A stretch of DNA of 64,000 nucleotides from Mycolicibacterium wolinskyi (GCF_002101965.1 NZ_LQQA01000023.1:186001-250000); one strand, 5' to 3'; positions 15,960-24,953 are shown, numbered from the stretch's first letter. Translations and numbers: made by a program. The notes: generated by a model from the letters alone, not told the origin.

Positions 15960-17813
15960 GTGGTGACTCTGGTAGCCGCCGAACCTGTCGTGCGGGTCGA
16001 CGCGGCCGCGCCTCGACCGGCGAAGCCGATGGCCGAATGCGTCGCGTTGGTGGCACTGCTGGCCGGCACCGCCGTGCTGTACCTGTGGAATCTCTCGATC
16101 AGCGGATGGGCGAACGCGTTCTACTCGGCTGCGGCGCAGGCGGGGGCTCAGGACTGGACGGCGATGCTGTTCGGGTCAAGCGATCCGGCGAACGCGATCA
16201 CCGTGGACAAGACCCCCGCAGCGCTGTGGATCATCGACATCTCGGTGCGGCTGTTCGGGTTGAACCCGTGGAGTGTGCTGGTGCCGCAGGCCCTCATGGG
16301 CGTCGCCGCGGTCGCGGTGCTCTACGCCGCCGTGCGCCGGGCCGCCGGGCCCTGGGCCGCGGTGCTGGCCGGTGCGGTCCTGGCGCTGACACCGGTGGCG
16401 GCGCTGATCTTCCGGTTCAACAATCCCGACGCCCTGCTCGTACTGTTGCTCGTCGTCGCCGCCTACTGCGTGCAGCGCGGCATCGAAAAGGATGCCAGCC
16501 GTTGGTGGTTCGTCGCGGCGGGCGCCGCCGTCGGGTTCGGCTTCCTGGCCAAGATGTTGCAGGCGTTCCTGGTGCTGCCCGCGTTCGCGGCGGCGGCGCT
16601 CGTGGCGGGTGACCGACCGCTCGGGAAGCGGATCGTCGACGTCGTCGCGGCCGGTGCCGCCCTCGTCGTGAGCGGCGGGTGGTACCTGGTCCTGGTCGAG
16701 CTGTGGCCGTCCTCGGCGCGGCCCTACATCGGCGGCTCTCAGCACGACAGCATCGTCGAGCTGGCCTTGGGCTACAACGGTTTCGGGCGGCTGACGGGCG
16801 AGGAGACGGGCGGGCTCGGCAACCTGAACTTCGACGTCGGTGCGGGGCGGTTGTTCGGATCGCAGATGGGCGCCGACATCGCTTGGTTATTGCCTGCCGC
16901 GCTGATCTGCCTGGCGGCCGGGCTCTACCTCACCCGTCGCGCACCGCGCACCGACCGCACGCGGGCCGCGCTCATCCTGTGGGGCGGCTGGCTGTTGGTC
17001 ACCGCGGTGGTGTTCAGCTTCATGAACGGCATCGTGCACCCGTACTACACCGTGGCTCTCGCACCGGCGATCGGCGCGGTGATCGGCATCGGCGCGTCGT
17101 TGTTGTGGAAGCAGCGCAAGGACATTCGCGCCGCCACGGCGCTGGCAGGCACGGTGCTGGTGACCGCGATCCTGGCGGCGGTACTGCTGGCACGCCACGA
17201 CGACCCCTATCCATGGTTGCGCGCGGCGGTGGCGGTGGGTGGGGTGGGAGCCGCGGTATTGCTTCTGATGGCGGCCCGGCTGGGCGATGGTGTGCAGCGG
17301 GTCGTCGCCGCGATGGCCGTCGTGGTCTGCCTCGCCGCCCCGGCGGCGTACTCGGTCGCCACCGCGGCAAGCCCGCACAGCGGAGCCATCCCGTCGGTCG
17401 GCCCGTCGCGCGGCGGTGGCTTCGGCGGGTTGTTCGCGGCACCGGAGCCGGGGGAGATGCTCACCGCGACGTTGGCCGCCGATGCCGAGGACTACACCTG
17501 GGTGGCGGCCGTGGTGGGATCCAGCAACGCCGCCGGCTACCAATTGGCAACTGATGCACCGGTTATGGCGGTCGGAGGCTTCAACGGCACCGATCCCGCG
17601 CCCACGCTCGACGAGTTCAAGAGCTACGTAGAGTCGCGCCAGATCCACTATTTCATCCGCAGCCGGATGATGATGGGCGGATTCGGCGGGCACACCCCGA
17701 GCGGTAGCCGCGAGGCAGCCGAGATCGCGCAGTGGGTGCAGACCCACTTCACCCCGATCACCATCGAGAACGTCACCGTCTACGACCTCACACAGCGTGC
17801 GACGAACACATAG
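15960..17813 (+). CDS. GT39 (ArnT/PMT-type) membrane glycosyltransferase
   Basis: A 617-residue polytopic protein of glycosyltransferase family 39. The N-terminal VLYLWNLSISGWANAFYSAA segment, the luminal acidic motif near DKTPAALWI, and the RFNNPDALLVLLLV helix are typical. About a dozen membrane helices follow, and then a C-terminal soluble domain of about 150 residues. Such enzymes transfer a sugar from a polyprenyl-phosphate donor to a lipid or protein on the outer face of the membrane. The start is GTG at 15960 (a second GTG follows at once). It lies 48 bases after the sensor kinase, so it may be in the same transcript. A second GT39 of the same architecture is at 19178. Confidence 0.85.
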   Translation: MVTLVAAEPVVRVDAAAPRPAKPMAECVALVALLAGTAVLYLWNLSISGWANAFYSAAAQAGAQDWTAMLFGSSDPANAITVDKTPAALWIIDISVRLFGLNPWSVLVPQALMGVAAVAVLYAAVRRAAGPWAAVLAGAVLALTPVAALIFRFNNPDALLVLLLVVAAYCVQRGIEKDASRWWFVAAGAAVGFGFLAKMLQAFLVLPAFAAAALVAGDRPLGKRIVDVVAAGAALVVSGGWYLVLVELWPSSARPYIGGSQHDSIVELALGYNGFGRLTGEETGGLGNLNFDVGAGRLFGSQMGADIAWLLPAALICLAAGLYLTRRAPRTDRTRAALILWGGWLLVTAVVFSFMNGIVHPYYTVALAPAIGAVIGIGASLLWKQRKDIRAATALAGTVLVTAILAAVLLARHDDPYPWLRAAVAVGGVGAAVLLLMAARLGDGVQRVVAAMAVVVCLAAPAAYSVATAASPHSGAIPSVGPSRGGGFGGLFAAPEPGEMLTATLAADAEDYTWVAAVVGSSNAAGYQLATDAPVMAVGGFNGTDPAPTLDEFKSYVESRQIHYFIRSRMMMGGFGGHTPSGSREAAEIAQWVQTHFTPITIENVTVYDLTQRATNT

Positions 17814-17868
17814 CAGGCGCATAGCTTCGCCCCACGCCGGTCACACGCCACAGCAGAACGATGGAGAC

Positions 17869-19152
17869 ATGACAGAGATCGCCGAGCGATTCGACACCGA
17901 AGACGCTGACACCGACACACAGGACCGGTTCCATTTCGCATCGCGTCCCAATGCCGCGGTGGCGGCAAAGGCGGCCGGGGTACCGGTGCTCGACGTGGTG
18001 GTGCCGGTCTACAACGAGCAAGCGGCGCTGGCACATTCGGTGCGCCGCCTGCACCGCTACCTGCAGGAGAACTTCGCGCTCCCCACCAGGATCACCATCG
18101 CCGACAACGCCAGCGTGGACGCCACCCCGCGCATCGCCGCCGAGCTAGCCGCCGAACTGGACGGCGTGCGCGTGGTCCGCCTGGAGGAGAAGGGCCGCGG
18201 CCGGGCACTGCACGCGGTGTGGTCGACATCGGACGCACCGGTTCTCGCGTACATGGACGTCGACCTGTCGACCGAGCTGACGGCGCTCGCGCCGCTCGTG
18301 GCCCCGCTGATCTCGGGCCACTCCGATCTGGCGATCGGCACCCGGCTGGGCCGCGGCTCGCGCGTGATCCGCGGTGCCAAACGCGAGTTCATCTCCCGCT
18401 GCTACAACTTCATCCTGAAATCCACGCTGGCCGCCCGGTTCTCGGATGCCCAGTGCGGGTTCAAGGCGATTCGCGCCGATGTGGCCGAGCGCCTGCTGCC
18501 GCACGTCGCCGATACCGGCTGGTTCTTCGACACCGAGCTGTTGGTCCTGGCCGAACGCAGCGGGCTGCGTATCCACGAAGTGCCCGTCGACTGGGTCGAC
18601 GACCCCGACAGCCGCGTCGACATCGTCGCCACCGCGACGGCCGACCTCAAAGGCATCGGCCGACTGTTGCGCGGGTTCGCCAACGGCTCCATCCCGGTCA
18701 ACAGCATTGCCGCGCAACTCGGCTCGTCCCGGAACTCAGCCGCACCGGGATCCCTGTTGCGGCAGGTGGTGCGGTTCGGCGCGGTCGGTGTGGTGTCCAC
18801 GCTCGCGTACCTGCTGTTGTTCGTCGCACTGCGGTCCGGCCTCGGCGCCCAGGCCGCCAACCTCGTCGCCCTGCTGCTGACCGCGATCGGCAACACCGCC
18901 GCCAACCGGCGATTCACGTTCGGCATCGCCGGAGCCCGTAACGTCACCCGCCATCACCTGGAAGGGCTGACGGTCTTCGGGATCGCCCTGACCATCACGA
19001 GCGGCTCGCTGGGGCTGCTGCACGCACTGACGCCGCAGCCGCACCCGGCCGTCGAACTCGCCGTGCTCGTGGCGGCGAACCTGGCGGCCACCGTCGTCCG
19101 CTTCGTGTTGTTGCGCGACTGGGTTTTTCACCCCTCCCGGACACGACGCTGA
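17869..19152 (+). CDS. GT2 glycosyltransferase fused to GtrA-like membrane domain
   Basis: A 427-residue two-domain protein. Residues about 40-260 form a GT-A glycosyltransferase family 2 domain (LDVVVPVYNEQAALAHSVRR; the metal-binding region YMDVDLST; RGSRVIRGAKREFISR). This resembles dolichol/polyprenyl-phosphate mannose or glucose synthases. Residues about 300-425 are a GtrA-like domain with four membrane helices, a fold linked to polyprenyl-phosphate-sugar flipping. The ATG at 17869 has GGAGA upstream. It sits between two GT39 genes, so it probably makes the lipid-linked sugar donor they use. That pathway link is inference. Confidence 0.85.
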   Translation: MTEIAERFDTEDADTDTQDRFHFASRPNAAVAAKAAGVPVLDVVVPVYNEQAALAHSVRRLHRYLQENFALPTRITIADNASVDATPRIAAELAAELDGVRVVRLEEKGRGRALHAVWSTSDAPVLAYMDVDLSTELTALAPLVAPLISGHSDLAIGTRLGRGSRVIRGAKREFISRCYNFILKSTLAARFSDAQCGFKAIRADVAERLLPHVADTGWFFDTELLVLAERSGLRIHEVPVDWVDDPDSRVDIVATATADLKGIGRLLRGFANGSIPVNSIAAQLGSSRNSAAPGSLLRQVVRFGAVGVVSTLAYLLLFVALRSGLGAQAANLVALLLTAIGNTAANRRFTFGIAGARNVTRHHLEGLTVFGIALTITSGSLGLLHALTPQPHPAVELAVLVAANLAATVVRFVLLRDWVFHPSRTRR

Positions 19153-19177
19153 ACCTTCGAAACCGAAAGCTGCTGAC

Positions 19178-21094
19178 ATGACAACCATCGCTGACATCGG
19201 CCGCGACCCCATCGTGGTGTCGGCCGATCCGCCCCGAGCCGCGCAGCCGCGCTGGGTCCGGCCCGCCTACTGGGCGCTGCTGGCCGGCACCGCGGTGCTG
19301 TACCTGTGGGGTCTCGGGTCCTCGGGCTGGGCCAACAGCTACTACGCCGCCGCGGCGCAGGCAGGCACCCAGTCCTGGAAGGCCTGGCTGTTCGGCTCAC
19401 TCGACGCCGGCAACGCCATCACGGTAGACAAACCGCCCGCCGCGATGTGGGCCATGGGACTGTCCGGCCGGCTGTCCGGCTTCAACGAGTTCACCATGCT
19501 GTTGCCGCAAGCCCTCATGGGCGTGGCGGCGGTGGCCGTGCTGTACGCCACGGTCAAGCGGACAAGCGGTCCGGGTGCGGGTCTCATCGCGGGTGCGGCG
19601 CTGGCCGTGACGCCCGTGGCGACCTCGATGTTCCGCTACAACAATCCCGATGCCCTGTTGGTGTTGCTGCTCGTGGTGGCTGCGTACTGCATGGTGCGCG
19701 CGATCGGACCGGTGTCGGCAAGGGCCAGCACGCTGTGGGTCGCGCTGTCGGGATGTGCGCTGGGATTCGCGTTCCTGACCAAGATGCTGCAGGCGTTCCT
19801 CATCATCCCCGGCCTGGCGTTGGTGTTCCTGGTCGCCGCGCCCATCGCGTCGGTGTGGAAGCGCTTGGGCGCGGTGCTGATCGGCGGGGTCGCGATGGCG
19901 ATCTCGGCCGGCTGGTATCTCGCTCTCGTCGCGCTGTGGCCCGCCGACTCACGGCCATACATCGCCGGCTCGACCGACAACAGCTTGTTGCAGTTGGCAT
20001 TCGGATACAACGGCATTGACCGCATCGTCGGGCAGAACCAGCCCGGCGGTGGGCCGGGCCACGGCCCGGGCGGCGGTGGGCCCAACCTGTTCTTCGGCGG
20101 CGAAGCCGGCATCGGCCGCATGTTCGGACTGTCCATGGGCACCGAGGCCTCGTGGCTGCTGCCTGCCGCGTTGGTCGGCCTGGTCGCCGTGTTGTGGTTG
20201 ACCCGCCGCACCGCGCGCACGGCGGGTGTTCGTGCCGGGGCGCTGCTGTGGGGCGGCTGGTTGCTGGTGACGGCGGCCGTGTTCAGCTTCATGGACGGCA
20301 CCATCCACCCGTACTACACCGTGGCGCTGGCCCCGGCGATCGCCGCGCTCGTCGGCATCTCGGTCGTCGAATTGTGGCGGCGACGTGAGCATCTCGCCAG
20401 CCGACTGGTGATGGCCGGGATGCTGGCCGGCACCGGAGCGTGGGCTTTCGTATTGCTCAACCGCACTCCCGAGTGGCTGCCCGCATTGCGCTGGATCGTG
20501 TTGATCGGCTCGATCGTGGTCGCGGTGGCGCTGGCTGCCGCGGCACACCGGCCGGGCCGGGCCGGTGCGGCCGTGGCGCTCGCCGCGATCGTCTTCGGGC
20601 TCGGCGCGCCCACCGCGTACTCGATCGAGACCGTGCTCAACGGGAACAGCAGTGGTCCGATGGCGATGGCGGGCCCCAAGCGCGACTGGGGTTTCGGTGG
20701 CCCGGGTGGGCACGGCGGCCCGGGCGGACCTCCGCCGGGCATGGGGAACCGGGATGACTCGGCACTGGCCGACCTCATCGCCGGTGCCGACAACCGTTGG
20801 GCCGCAGCCAGTGTCGGGTCGATGATGGTCAGTGACCTCGAGCTCAAGACCGGTGAGTCCCTGATGGCGATCGGCGGGTTCACCGGTGGCGACAACTCAC
20901 CGACCCTCGCGCAGTTCCAGCAGTACGTCGCCGACGGTGACGTCCGGTACTTCCTGGATCGCGAAGGCGGCTTCGGTCCGCCCCGCGAGGAGCGTGGCAG
21001 TGCCGGTGAGATCACCGACTGGGTCAAGCAGAACTTCACGAAGACCGAGGTCGGCGGAACCGCGGTGTACGACCTGCAAGCACCGCATGCCTGA
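19178..21094 (+). CDS. GT39 (ArnT/PMT-type) membrane glycosyltransferase, second copy
   Basis: A 638-residue paralogue of the GT39 at 15960, with the same N-terminal AGTAVLYLWGL segment, DKPPAAMWAM luminal motif and RYNNPDALLVLLLV helix. It carries two Gly/Pro/His-rich extracytoplasmic inserts: one near residue 290 (GGGPGHGPGGGGP) and one near residue 510 (GGPGGHGGPGGPPPGMG). The C-terminal soluble domain is shared with its paralogue. It follows the GT2-GtrA gene by 25 bases and ends before a strong hairpin. It probably uses the same polyprenyl-phosphate sugar pool; the acceptor is unknown. Confidence 0.85.
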   Translation: MTTIADIGRDPIVVSADPPRAAQPRWVRPAYWALLAGTAVLYLWGLGSSGWANSYYAAAAQAGTQSWKAWLFGSLDAGNAITVDKPPAAMWAMGLSGRLSGFNEFTMLLPQALMGVAAVAVLYATVKRTSGPGAGLIAGAALAVTPVATSMFRYNNPDALLVLLLVVAAYCMVRAIGPVSARASTLWVALSGCALGFAFLTKMLQAFLIIPGLALVFLVAAPIASVWKRLGAVLIGGVAMAISAGWYLALVALWPADSRPYIAGSTDNSLLQLAFGYNGIDRIVGQNQPGGGPGHGPGGGGPNLFFGGEAGIGRMFGLSMGTEASWLLPAALVGLVAVLWLTRRTARTAGVRAGALLWGGWLLVTAAVFSFMDGTIHPYYTVALAPAIAALVGISVVELWRRREHLASRLVMAGMLAGTGAWAFVLLNRTPEWLPALRWIVLIGSIVVAVALAAAAHRPGRAGAAVALAAIVFGLGAPTAYSIETVLNGNSSGPMAMAGPKRDWGFGGPGGHGGPGGPPPGMGNRDDSALADLIAGADNRWAAASVGSMMVSDLELKTGESLMAIGGFTGGDNSPTLAQFQQYVADGDVRYFLDREGGFGPPREERGSAGEITDWVKQNFTKTEVGGTAVYDLQAPHA

Positions 21095-21103
21095 CCCCAA
21101 ACC

Positions 21104-21145
21104 GCGGCGGCCGTCCTGCTACCCCCCGAGCAGGACGGCCGTCGC
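21104..21145 (+). terminator. Strong hairpin after the glycosyltransferase gene
   Basis: Arms at 21104-21120 and 21129-21145 pair over 17 positions with one G/U wobble, around the loop ACCCCCCG. It begins 9 bases after the GT39 stop codon and before the carbonic anhydrase promoter. No U-tract follows, as is common for mycobacterial terminators. It most likely ends the glycosyltransferase transcript. Confidence 0.65.
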
Positions 21146-21192
21146 CTTGGATCCACCTGATCCATAGTGGTGACGAACGGCCCATGGGGGTC

Positions 21193-21198
21193 TAGCCT
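21193..21198 (+). promoter_or_regulatory. -10 box TAGCCT for canA
   Basis: TAGCCT fits the mycobacterial TANNNT pattern and lies 7 bases before the canA ATG at 21206. This implies a leaderless mRNA. Confidence 0.5.
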
Positions 21199-21205
21199 GC
21201 GGCTC

Positions 21206-21697
21206 ATGTCAGTCACCGATCAGTACCTGGCCAACAACGCGGAGTACGCCAAGCAGTTCAGCGGACCGCTACCGCTGCCGCCGAGCAAGCACGTCGCGGT
21301 CGTGGCGTGCATGGACGCCCGCCTGGATGTGTATCGCATCCTCGGCCTGGCCGACGGCGAGGCGCATGTCATTCGCAATGCCGGAGGCGTCGTCACCGAC
21401 GACGAGATCCGGTCCCTTGCCATCAGTCAGCGGTTGCTGGGAACCAAAGAGATCATCCTGATTCACCACACCGATTGCGGCATGCTGACTTTCACCGACG
21501 ACGACTTCAAACGCGCCATCCAAGACGAAACAGGCATCAAGCCCGCGTGGGCGGCCGAGGCGTTCACCGACCTCGAAGAGGACGTGCGCCAGTCCCTGCG
21601 CCGCATCGAGGCCAACCCGTTCGTCACCAGGCATGAATCGTTGCGCGGCTTCATCTTCGACGTCGCGACCGGCAAGCTCGACGAGGTCCACGCCTGA
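21206..21697 (+). CDS. canA: Beta-carbonic anhydrase
   Basis: A 163-residue beta-class carbonic anhydrase that interconverts CO2 and bicarbonate. The zinc ligands are Cys35 (VACMDARLD), His88 and Cys91 (IHHTDCGM). The Asp37-Arg39 dyad is present. Length, motifs and neighbourhood match the M. tuberculosis enzyme Rv1284 (mtCA 1). The ATG at 21206 (MSVTDQYLAN) is supported by a -10 box 7 bases upstream; the in-frame start at 21167 runs through the promoter. It converges on a thioesterase gene with a 5-base gap. Confidence 0.93.
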   Translation: MSVTDQYLANNAEYAKQFSGPLPLPPSKHVAVVACMDARLDVYRILGLADGEAHVIRNAGGVVTDDEIRSLAISQRLLGTKEIILIHHTDCGMLTFTDDDFKRAIQDETGIKPAWAAEAFTDLEEDVRQSLRRIEANPFVTRHESLRGFIFDVATGKLDEVHA

Positions 21698-21702
21698 GAG
21701 GT

Positions 21703-22116
21703 TCAGCCGACCTTGTACGTTGCAATCGCCTTCGCGATTGCGTCGCCGCCGGGCGTGACGATGTCGACATCGCAACTCACGATCGACCTGCCCTGCCGCA
21801 GCACCCGGCCGACGCCGAGCAGGTCGGTGGACCGGGCCGGGGCCAGATAGCTGATCGACATCGAAACCGTCACGCCCCGAAGTGAATCCGGCACGTCGGC
21901 CCCTGCCCAGGCGGCAGCCATCACGGTGACATCGGCGAGCGTGGCGATCGCGCCGCCGTGCACCATGTCGGCGAGCGTGACGTTCGACGGATCCCACGGC
22001 ATTCGCAGCCGCACCTCGGGTCCGTCGAGCGACTCCGCGACGATGCCCAACTTCGCGACAAACGGTGACTCCGGCAGGAATTGCGCCATCACGTCAGATC
22101 CGGTCTGGGTTGTCAT
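21703..22116 (-). CDS. Hotdog-fold thioesterase, PaaI-like
   Basis: A 137-residue single hotdog domain with the PaaI-type motif LADMVHGGAIATLADV, the HGG stretch lying on the central helix. The strand following (VTVSMSISYLAPA) completes the fold. These enzymes hydrolyse acyl-CoA or aryl-CoA thioesters in the cytoplasm. The ATG at 22116 (MTTQTGSDVM) is used; an upstream ATG at 22152 adds an unlikely basic extension. The substrate cannot be predicted. Confidence 0.8.
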   Translation of the reverse strand: MTTQTGSDVMAQFLPESPFVAKLGIVAESLDGPEVRLRMPWDPSNVTLADMVHGGAIATLADVTVMAAAWAGADVPDSLRGVTVSMSISYLAPARSTDLLGVGRVLRQGRSIVSCDVDIVTPGGDAIAKAIATYKVG

Positions 22117-22181
22117 CCATCGAAGTCTTGCCACCGGCGTTCGGCGGTTCAATTACCTCCGGGGTAGTCCTTCTCTCCGAG

Positions 22182-22733
22182 TCAGCCGCGCGCCAGCACG
22201 ACCAATGCGTCGGCGGTGCGGTCGCAGTATGCATCGCGGTCGACGAGCCCTCGCGTCATCGCCCGCACCACGGTGGACGCCACGAGGAAATCGAACACGA
22301 CGTCGGCCCGCGCGGCGTCGCCGAGCAGATCAGCCATCAGCGCCCGCACATCGGTCTCGGCGCGCAACACCAGTCGTTCGTAGATCGTCTCGTCCCGGTG
22401 ATAGGCCGTCAGCAGGCCCGGCAGCGCCGCCCGGGTCACGGGGTTGGCCAGCCAGTCGAGGAACACCGCGACCCACCCCCGCAGATCTGCACGCAGGTCG
22501 CCGGACGGGCCGGGGACCGGCACGGGCGCCGCGTGACCGAAAGCGGCATCTTCCACCAGGGCCTCTTTGGTCGGCCAGCGTCGGTAGATCGTCGGTGCGC
22601 CGACACCCGCGCGCCGGGCGACGGCCAGCACGGTCGTGCCTTGGTAGCCCTCCTCGACCAGCAGTTCACGGGCCGCGGTCAGCACGGCGACATCCTTGGC
22701 GGGGTCGCGGGGCCGCCCGGCTGCAGTGGTCAT
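22182..22733 (-). CDS. TetR-family transcriptional repressor
   Basis: A 183-residue TetR regulator. The N-terminal helix-turn-helix is clear (EEGYQGTTVLAVARRAGVGAPTIYRRWPTKEALV, about residues 27-62). The C-terminal part is the usual helical ligand/dimer domain. The gene is divergent from the 22808 gene with a 74-base gap that holds a perfect 8-bp inverted repeat (22766-22788), the likely operator. A TAGGTT box lies 6 bases before its ATG, so its own mRNA may be leaderless. Confidence 0.88.
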   Translation of the reverse strand: MTTAAGRPRDPAKDVAVLTAARELLVEEGYQGTTVLAVARRAGVGAPTIYRRWPTKEALVEDAAFGHAAPVPVPGPSGDLRADLRGWVAVFLDWLANPVTRAALPGLLTAYHRDETIYERLVLRAETDVRALMADLLGDAARADVVFDFLVASTVVRAMTRGLVDRDAYCDRTADALVVLARG

Positions 22734-22739
22734 CGCAAA

Positions 22740-22745
22740 AACCTA
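22740..22745 (-). promoter_or_regulatory. -10 box TAGGTT for the tetR gene
   Basis: On the minus strand TAGGTT is followed by 6 bases and then the ATG at 22733. This spacing suggests a leaderless transcript. Confidence 0.5.
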
Positions 22746-22765
22746 TCCTCATCGGCTCGCGCCTG

Positions 22766-22788
22766 TTACGTTACGGCCTATAACGTAA
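22766..22788. promoter_or_regulatory. Putative TetR operator palindrome
   Basis: TTACGTTA (22766-22773) and TAACGTAA (22781-22788) form a perfect 8-bp inverted repeat with a 7-base spacer. It is centred in the divergent intergenic region between the tetR gene and the 22808 operon, the expected site for autoregulation and control of the neighbour. Confidence 0.7.
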
Positions 22789-22807
22789 TTATCTCCCGGG
22801 AGGTCGC

Positions 22808-23923
22808 ATGCTCACGCCGCACGACGAACTGCTCTGTCACCAGTTGCCGACCACGTTCGACCACGTCGCCCAATCCGATCTGCGGTGGACCGAACGCATC
22901 GTGATGTACGGGTTCGACCGCTCGGGCGAGGTCAACGTGATGACGGGCCTGGCGCGCTATCCCAATCGCAATGTCACCGACGCGTACGCGATGATCACCA
23001 AGCGCGGCGGCGAGGCCCGCGTCGTGCGCATGTCGACCGAACTCAATCCCGAATCGGGCGCTCTCGGAACATATTCCGTCGGCCCGTACACCTACAGCGT
23101 CGAGGAGCCGCTGCGAACCGTGCGAGCCGTGCTCGAACCCAACGAGCAGGGGGTGAGCCTCGATCTTCGGTTGCGCGGTCAGTTCCCGACCTATGAGCAG
23201 ACGCCCGCGTTCCACCGCAGCCGCGGCCGCGTCAGCGAAGATGCGCGCCGGTTCTACCAGAACGGCGACCTGGAGGGCTGGATCGAGATCGACGGCGAAC
23301 GCATCGAGATCGACACGTCCCGGTGGTGGTTCGGCCGCGACCACTCGTGGGGCATCCGTAACGGACCGGGTGGCGGAAGCTTGCCGGAGGGTGTCCACCT
23401 GCAGCCTCAGGAGATTCCCGACGGCACCCTCTACTACATGGGGATCTTCGAATTCGAGGACGAACTCGTGCATTTCGCGCAGCGCGAGACCAGCACGGGG
23501 GACCGGTGGCAGTTCGAGGGCGAAATCCTCTACCCGCTTGCGACCGAACGTCCGGCAGCCACCATCATCGACGTCGAACACGACCTGAAGTTCCGCGACG
23601 AGCTCCGGGTCATCAGCGGCGGCACCTTCACCGTGCACCGTGGTGACCGCAGCACGAGCACCATCGAGGTCACCCCGATCACCGACTTCTGGCCCGGACT
23701 GGCCGGCTACATGGAAGTCGACGGATATGCGTCCGGACATTGGCGTGGAAAGGAATTCATCGACGGATTCACGGCCGACACCACGGATCTGAGCGTCATC
23801 AAGCCCGTCAGCTTCCTGTCCGAGACACTGTGCGAGGTCCGGATGGATGGAAAGACCGGCCATGGCCTGGTCGAGATGGTGTTCGTCGGGGCCTACCCGC
23901 GCTACGGTTATACCGGGTGGTGA
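22808..23923 (+). CDS. DUF7064/7065-like protein of unknown function
   Basis: A 371-residue protein without signal peptide or membrane segments. It is rich in beta-forming stretches and contains repeated Trp/Tyr/Arg motifs such as RWWFGRDHSWGIRNGP near residue 178. This layout recalls the lipocalin-like DUF7064/DUF7065 proteins, which often neighbour APH-type phosphotransferases; the family name is from memory. It overlaps the next gene by 4 bases (GTGA), so the two are translationally coupled. It is likely repressed by the adjacent TetR protein. A role in steroid or lipid metabolism would be speculation. Confidence 0.6.
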   Translation: MLTPHDELLCHQLPTTFDHVAQSDLRWTERIVMYGFDRSGEVNVMTGLARYPNRNVTDAYAMITKRGGEARVVRMSTELNPESGALGTYSVGPYTYSVEEPLRTVRAVLEPNEQGVSLDLRLRGQFPTYEQTPAFHRSRGRVSEDARRFYQNGDLEGWIEIDGERIEIDTSRWWFGRDHSWGIRNGPGGGSLPEGVHLQPQEIPDGTLYYMGIFEFEDELVHFAQRETSTGDRWQFEGEILYPLATERPAATIIDVEHDLKFRDELRVISGGTFTVHRGDRSTSTIEVTPITDFWPGLAGYMEVDGYASGHWRGKEFIDGFTADTTDLSVIKPVSFLSETLCEVRMDGKTGHGLVEMVFVGAYPRYGYTGW

Positions 23924-24933
23924 GGCCGGCCGCCGAGGAGCTCCCCGCAGCCCTCGAAACCATTGCCCGCCAACGTGTTCCCGGTGCCGCGCAGGCGCGG
24001 GTGAAGAACTGGAGCCCGAGCCCGGGCGGCTTTTCCACCGAGACATTCCTGTTCGAGCTCGACGGGCTCGACGACGGGCACAGTCTCGGCCTGGTGTTCC
24101 GGCGCCCGCCGGAATTTCAGATCCTGCCTGACTACGATCTGCGTCGGCAGTGTCTCGTCATGCAACGGCTGGCGTCATCACCCATTCCGGTGCCGACTGT
24201 GCGCTGGATCGACGCCGAGGGCGACGCCCTCGGCACCCAGTATCTCGTGATGGATCGCATCGACGGCGTGGTCGGAGTCAGCGACGTACCGCCCTACCAC
24301 GGGGCCGGAATCTTCGCCGAGACCGACGATGCGGGCCGGGCCGCGCTGTGGAACGGATGCGTGGACATGATCGCGGCCGTGCACCGGCTCGATCCGCAGG
24401 AGTACCGGCTGGGGTTCCTCGGCAAGTCGAGTCCGGCTGCCCTGCGCGACTTCCTGCGTTATGCGATCGGCTGGGCCTACGGCGACAAGCCGATTCACCC
24501 GACCTTCCGCCGAGCGCTGGACTGGCTGGACAACCATCTCTACACGCCTGACCGCGTCGGACTGTGCTGGGGTGACAGCCGGATGTCGAACGTCCTGTAC
24601 CGGCCCGATCTGTCGCCGGCTGCAGCGCTGGACTGGGAGATCGCCTACCTGGGTGATCAGGCAGCCGACGTCAGCTGGCTTCTCATGACCGATTGGGTCA
24701 GCAGCCCGCTGCCCGACAACGCGCCGGCGCCGGGAACGCCGAGCCGAGAGGAGACCATCGACCGCTACGAGCACGCAGTGGGCCACGAAATCGGCAACAT
24801 CGCGTTCGGTGACGTCACCGCGCCGCTTTTGCTGGCTGTCGCGCTGATCCGGCTCAATCACCGGTTCGACCTTCCAGGCGTGGACCTCGCCGACATTTGC
24901 GCGCGGCGTATCGACTTCGTGCTCGGAAGCTGA
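23920..24933 (+). CDS. APH-like phosphotransferase family protein
   Basis: A 337-residue aminoglycoside-phosphotransferase-fold protein. The early NWSPSPGGFSTETFLFEL segment forms the nucleotide-binding loop. The catalytic loop reads LCWGDSRMSNVLY, where the usual His before Gly-Asp is Trp, as I recall in related ACAD10-type proteins. The metal-binding ALDWEIAYLGD follows. Start GTG at 23920 overlaps the previous stop (GTGA). Family members phosphorylate small hydroxylated molecules, and some act in lipid or steroid catabolism. The substrate here is unknown. Confidence 0.75.
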   Translation: MRPAAEELPAALETIARQRVPGAAQARVKNWSPSPGGFSTETFLFELDGLDDGHSLGLVFRRPPEFQILPDYDLRRQCLVMQRLASSPIPVPTVRWIDAEGDALGTQYLVMDRIDGVVGVSDVPPYHGAGIFAETDDAGRAALWNGCVDMIAAVHRLDPQEYRLGFLGKSSPAALRDFLRYAIGWAYGDKPIHPTFRRALDWLDNHLYTPDRVGLCWGDSRMSNVLYRPDLSPAAALDWEIAYLGDQAADVSWLLMTDWVSSPLPDNAPAPGTPSREETIDRYEHAVGHEIGNIAFGDVTAPLLLAVALIRLNHRFDLPGVDLADICARRIDFVLGS

Positions 24934-24953
24934 GGAAGATCAGGGAACTGCTT

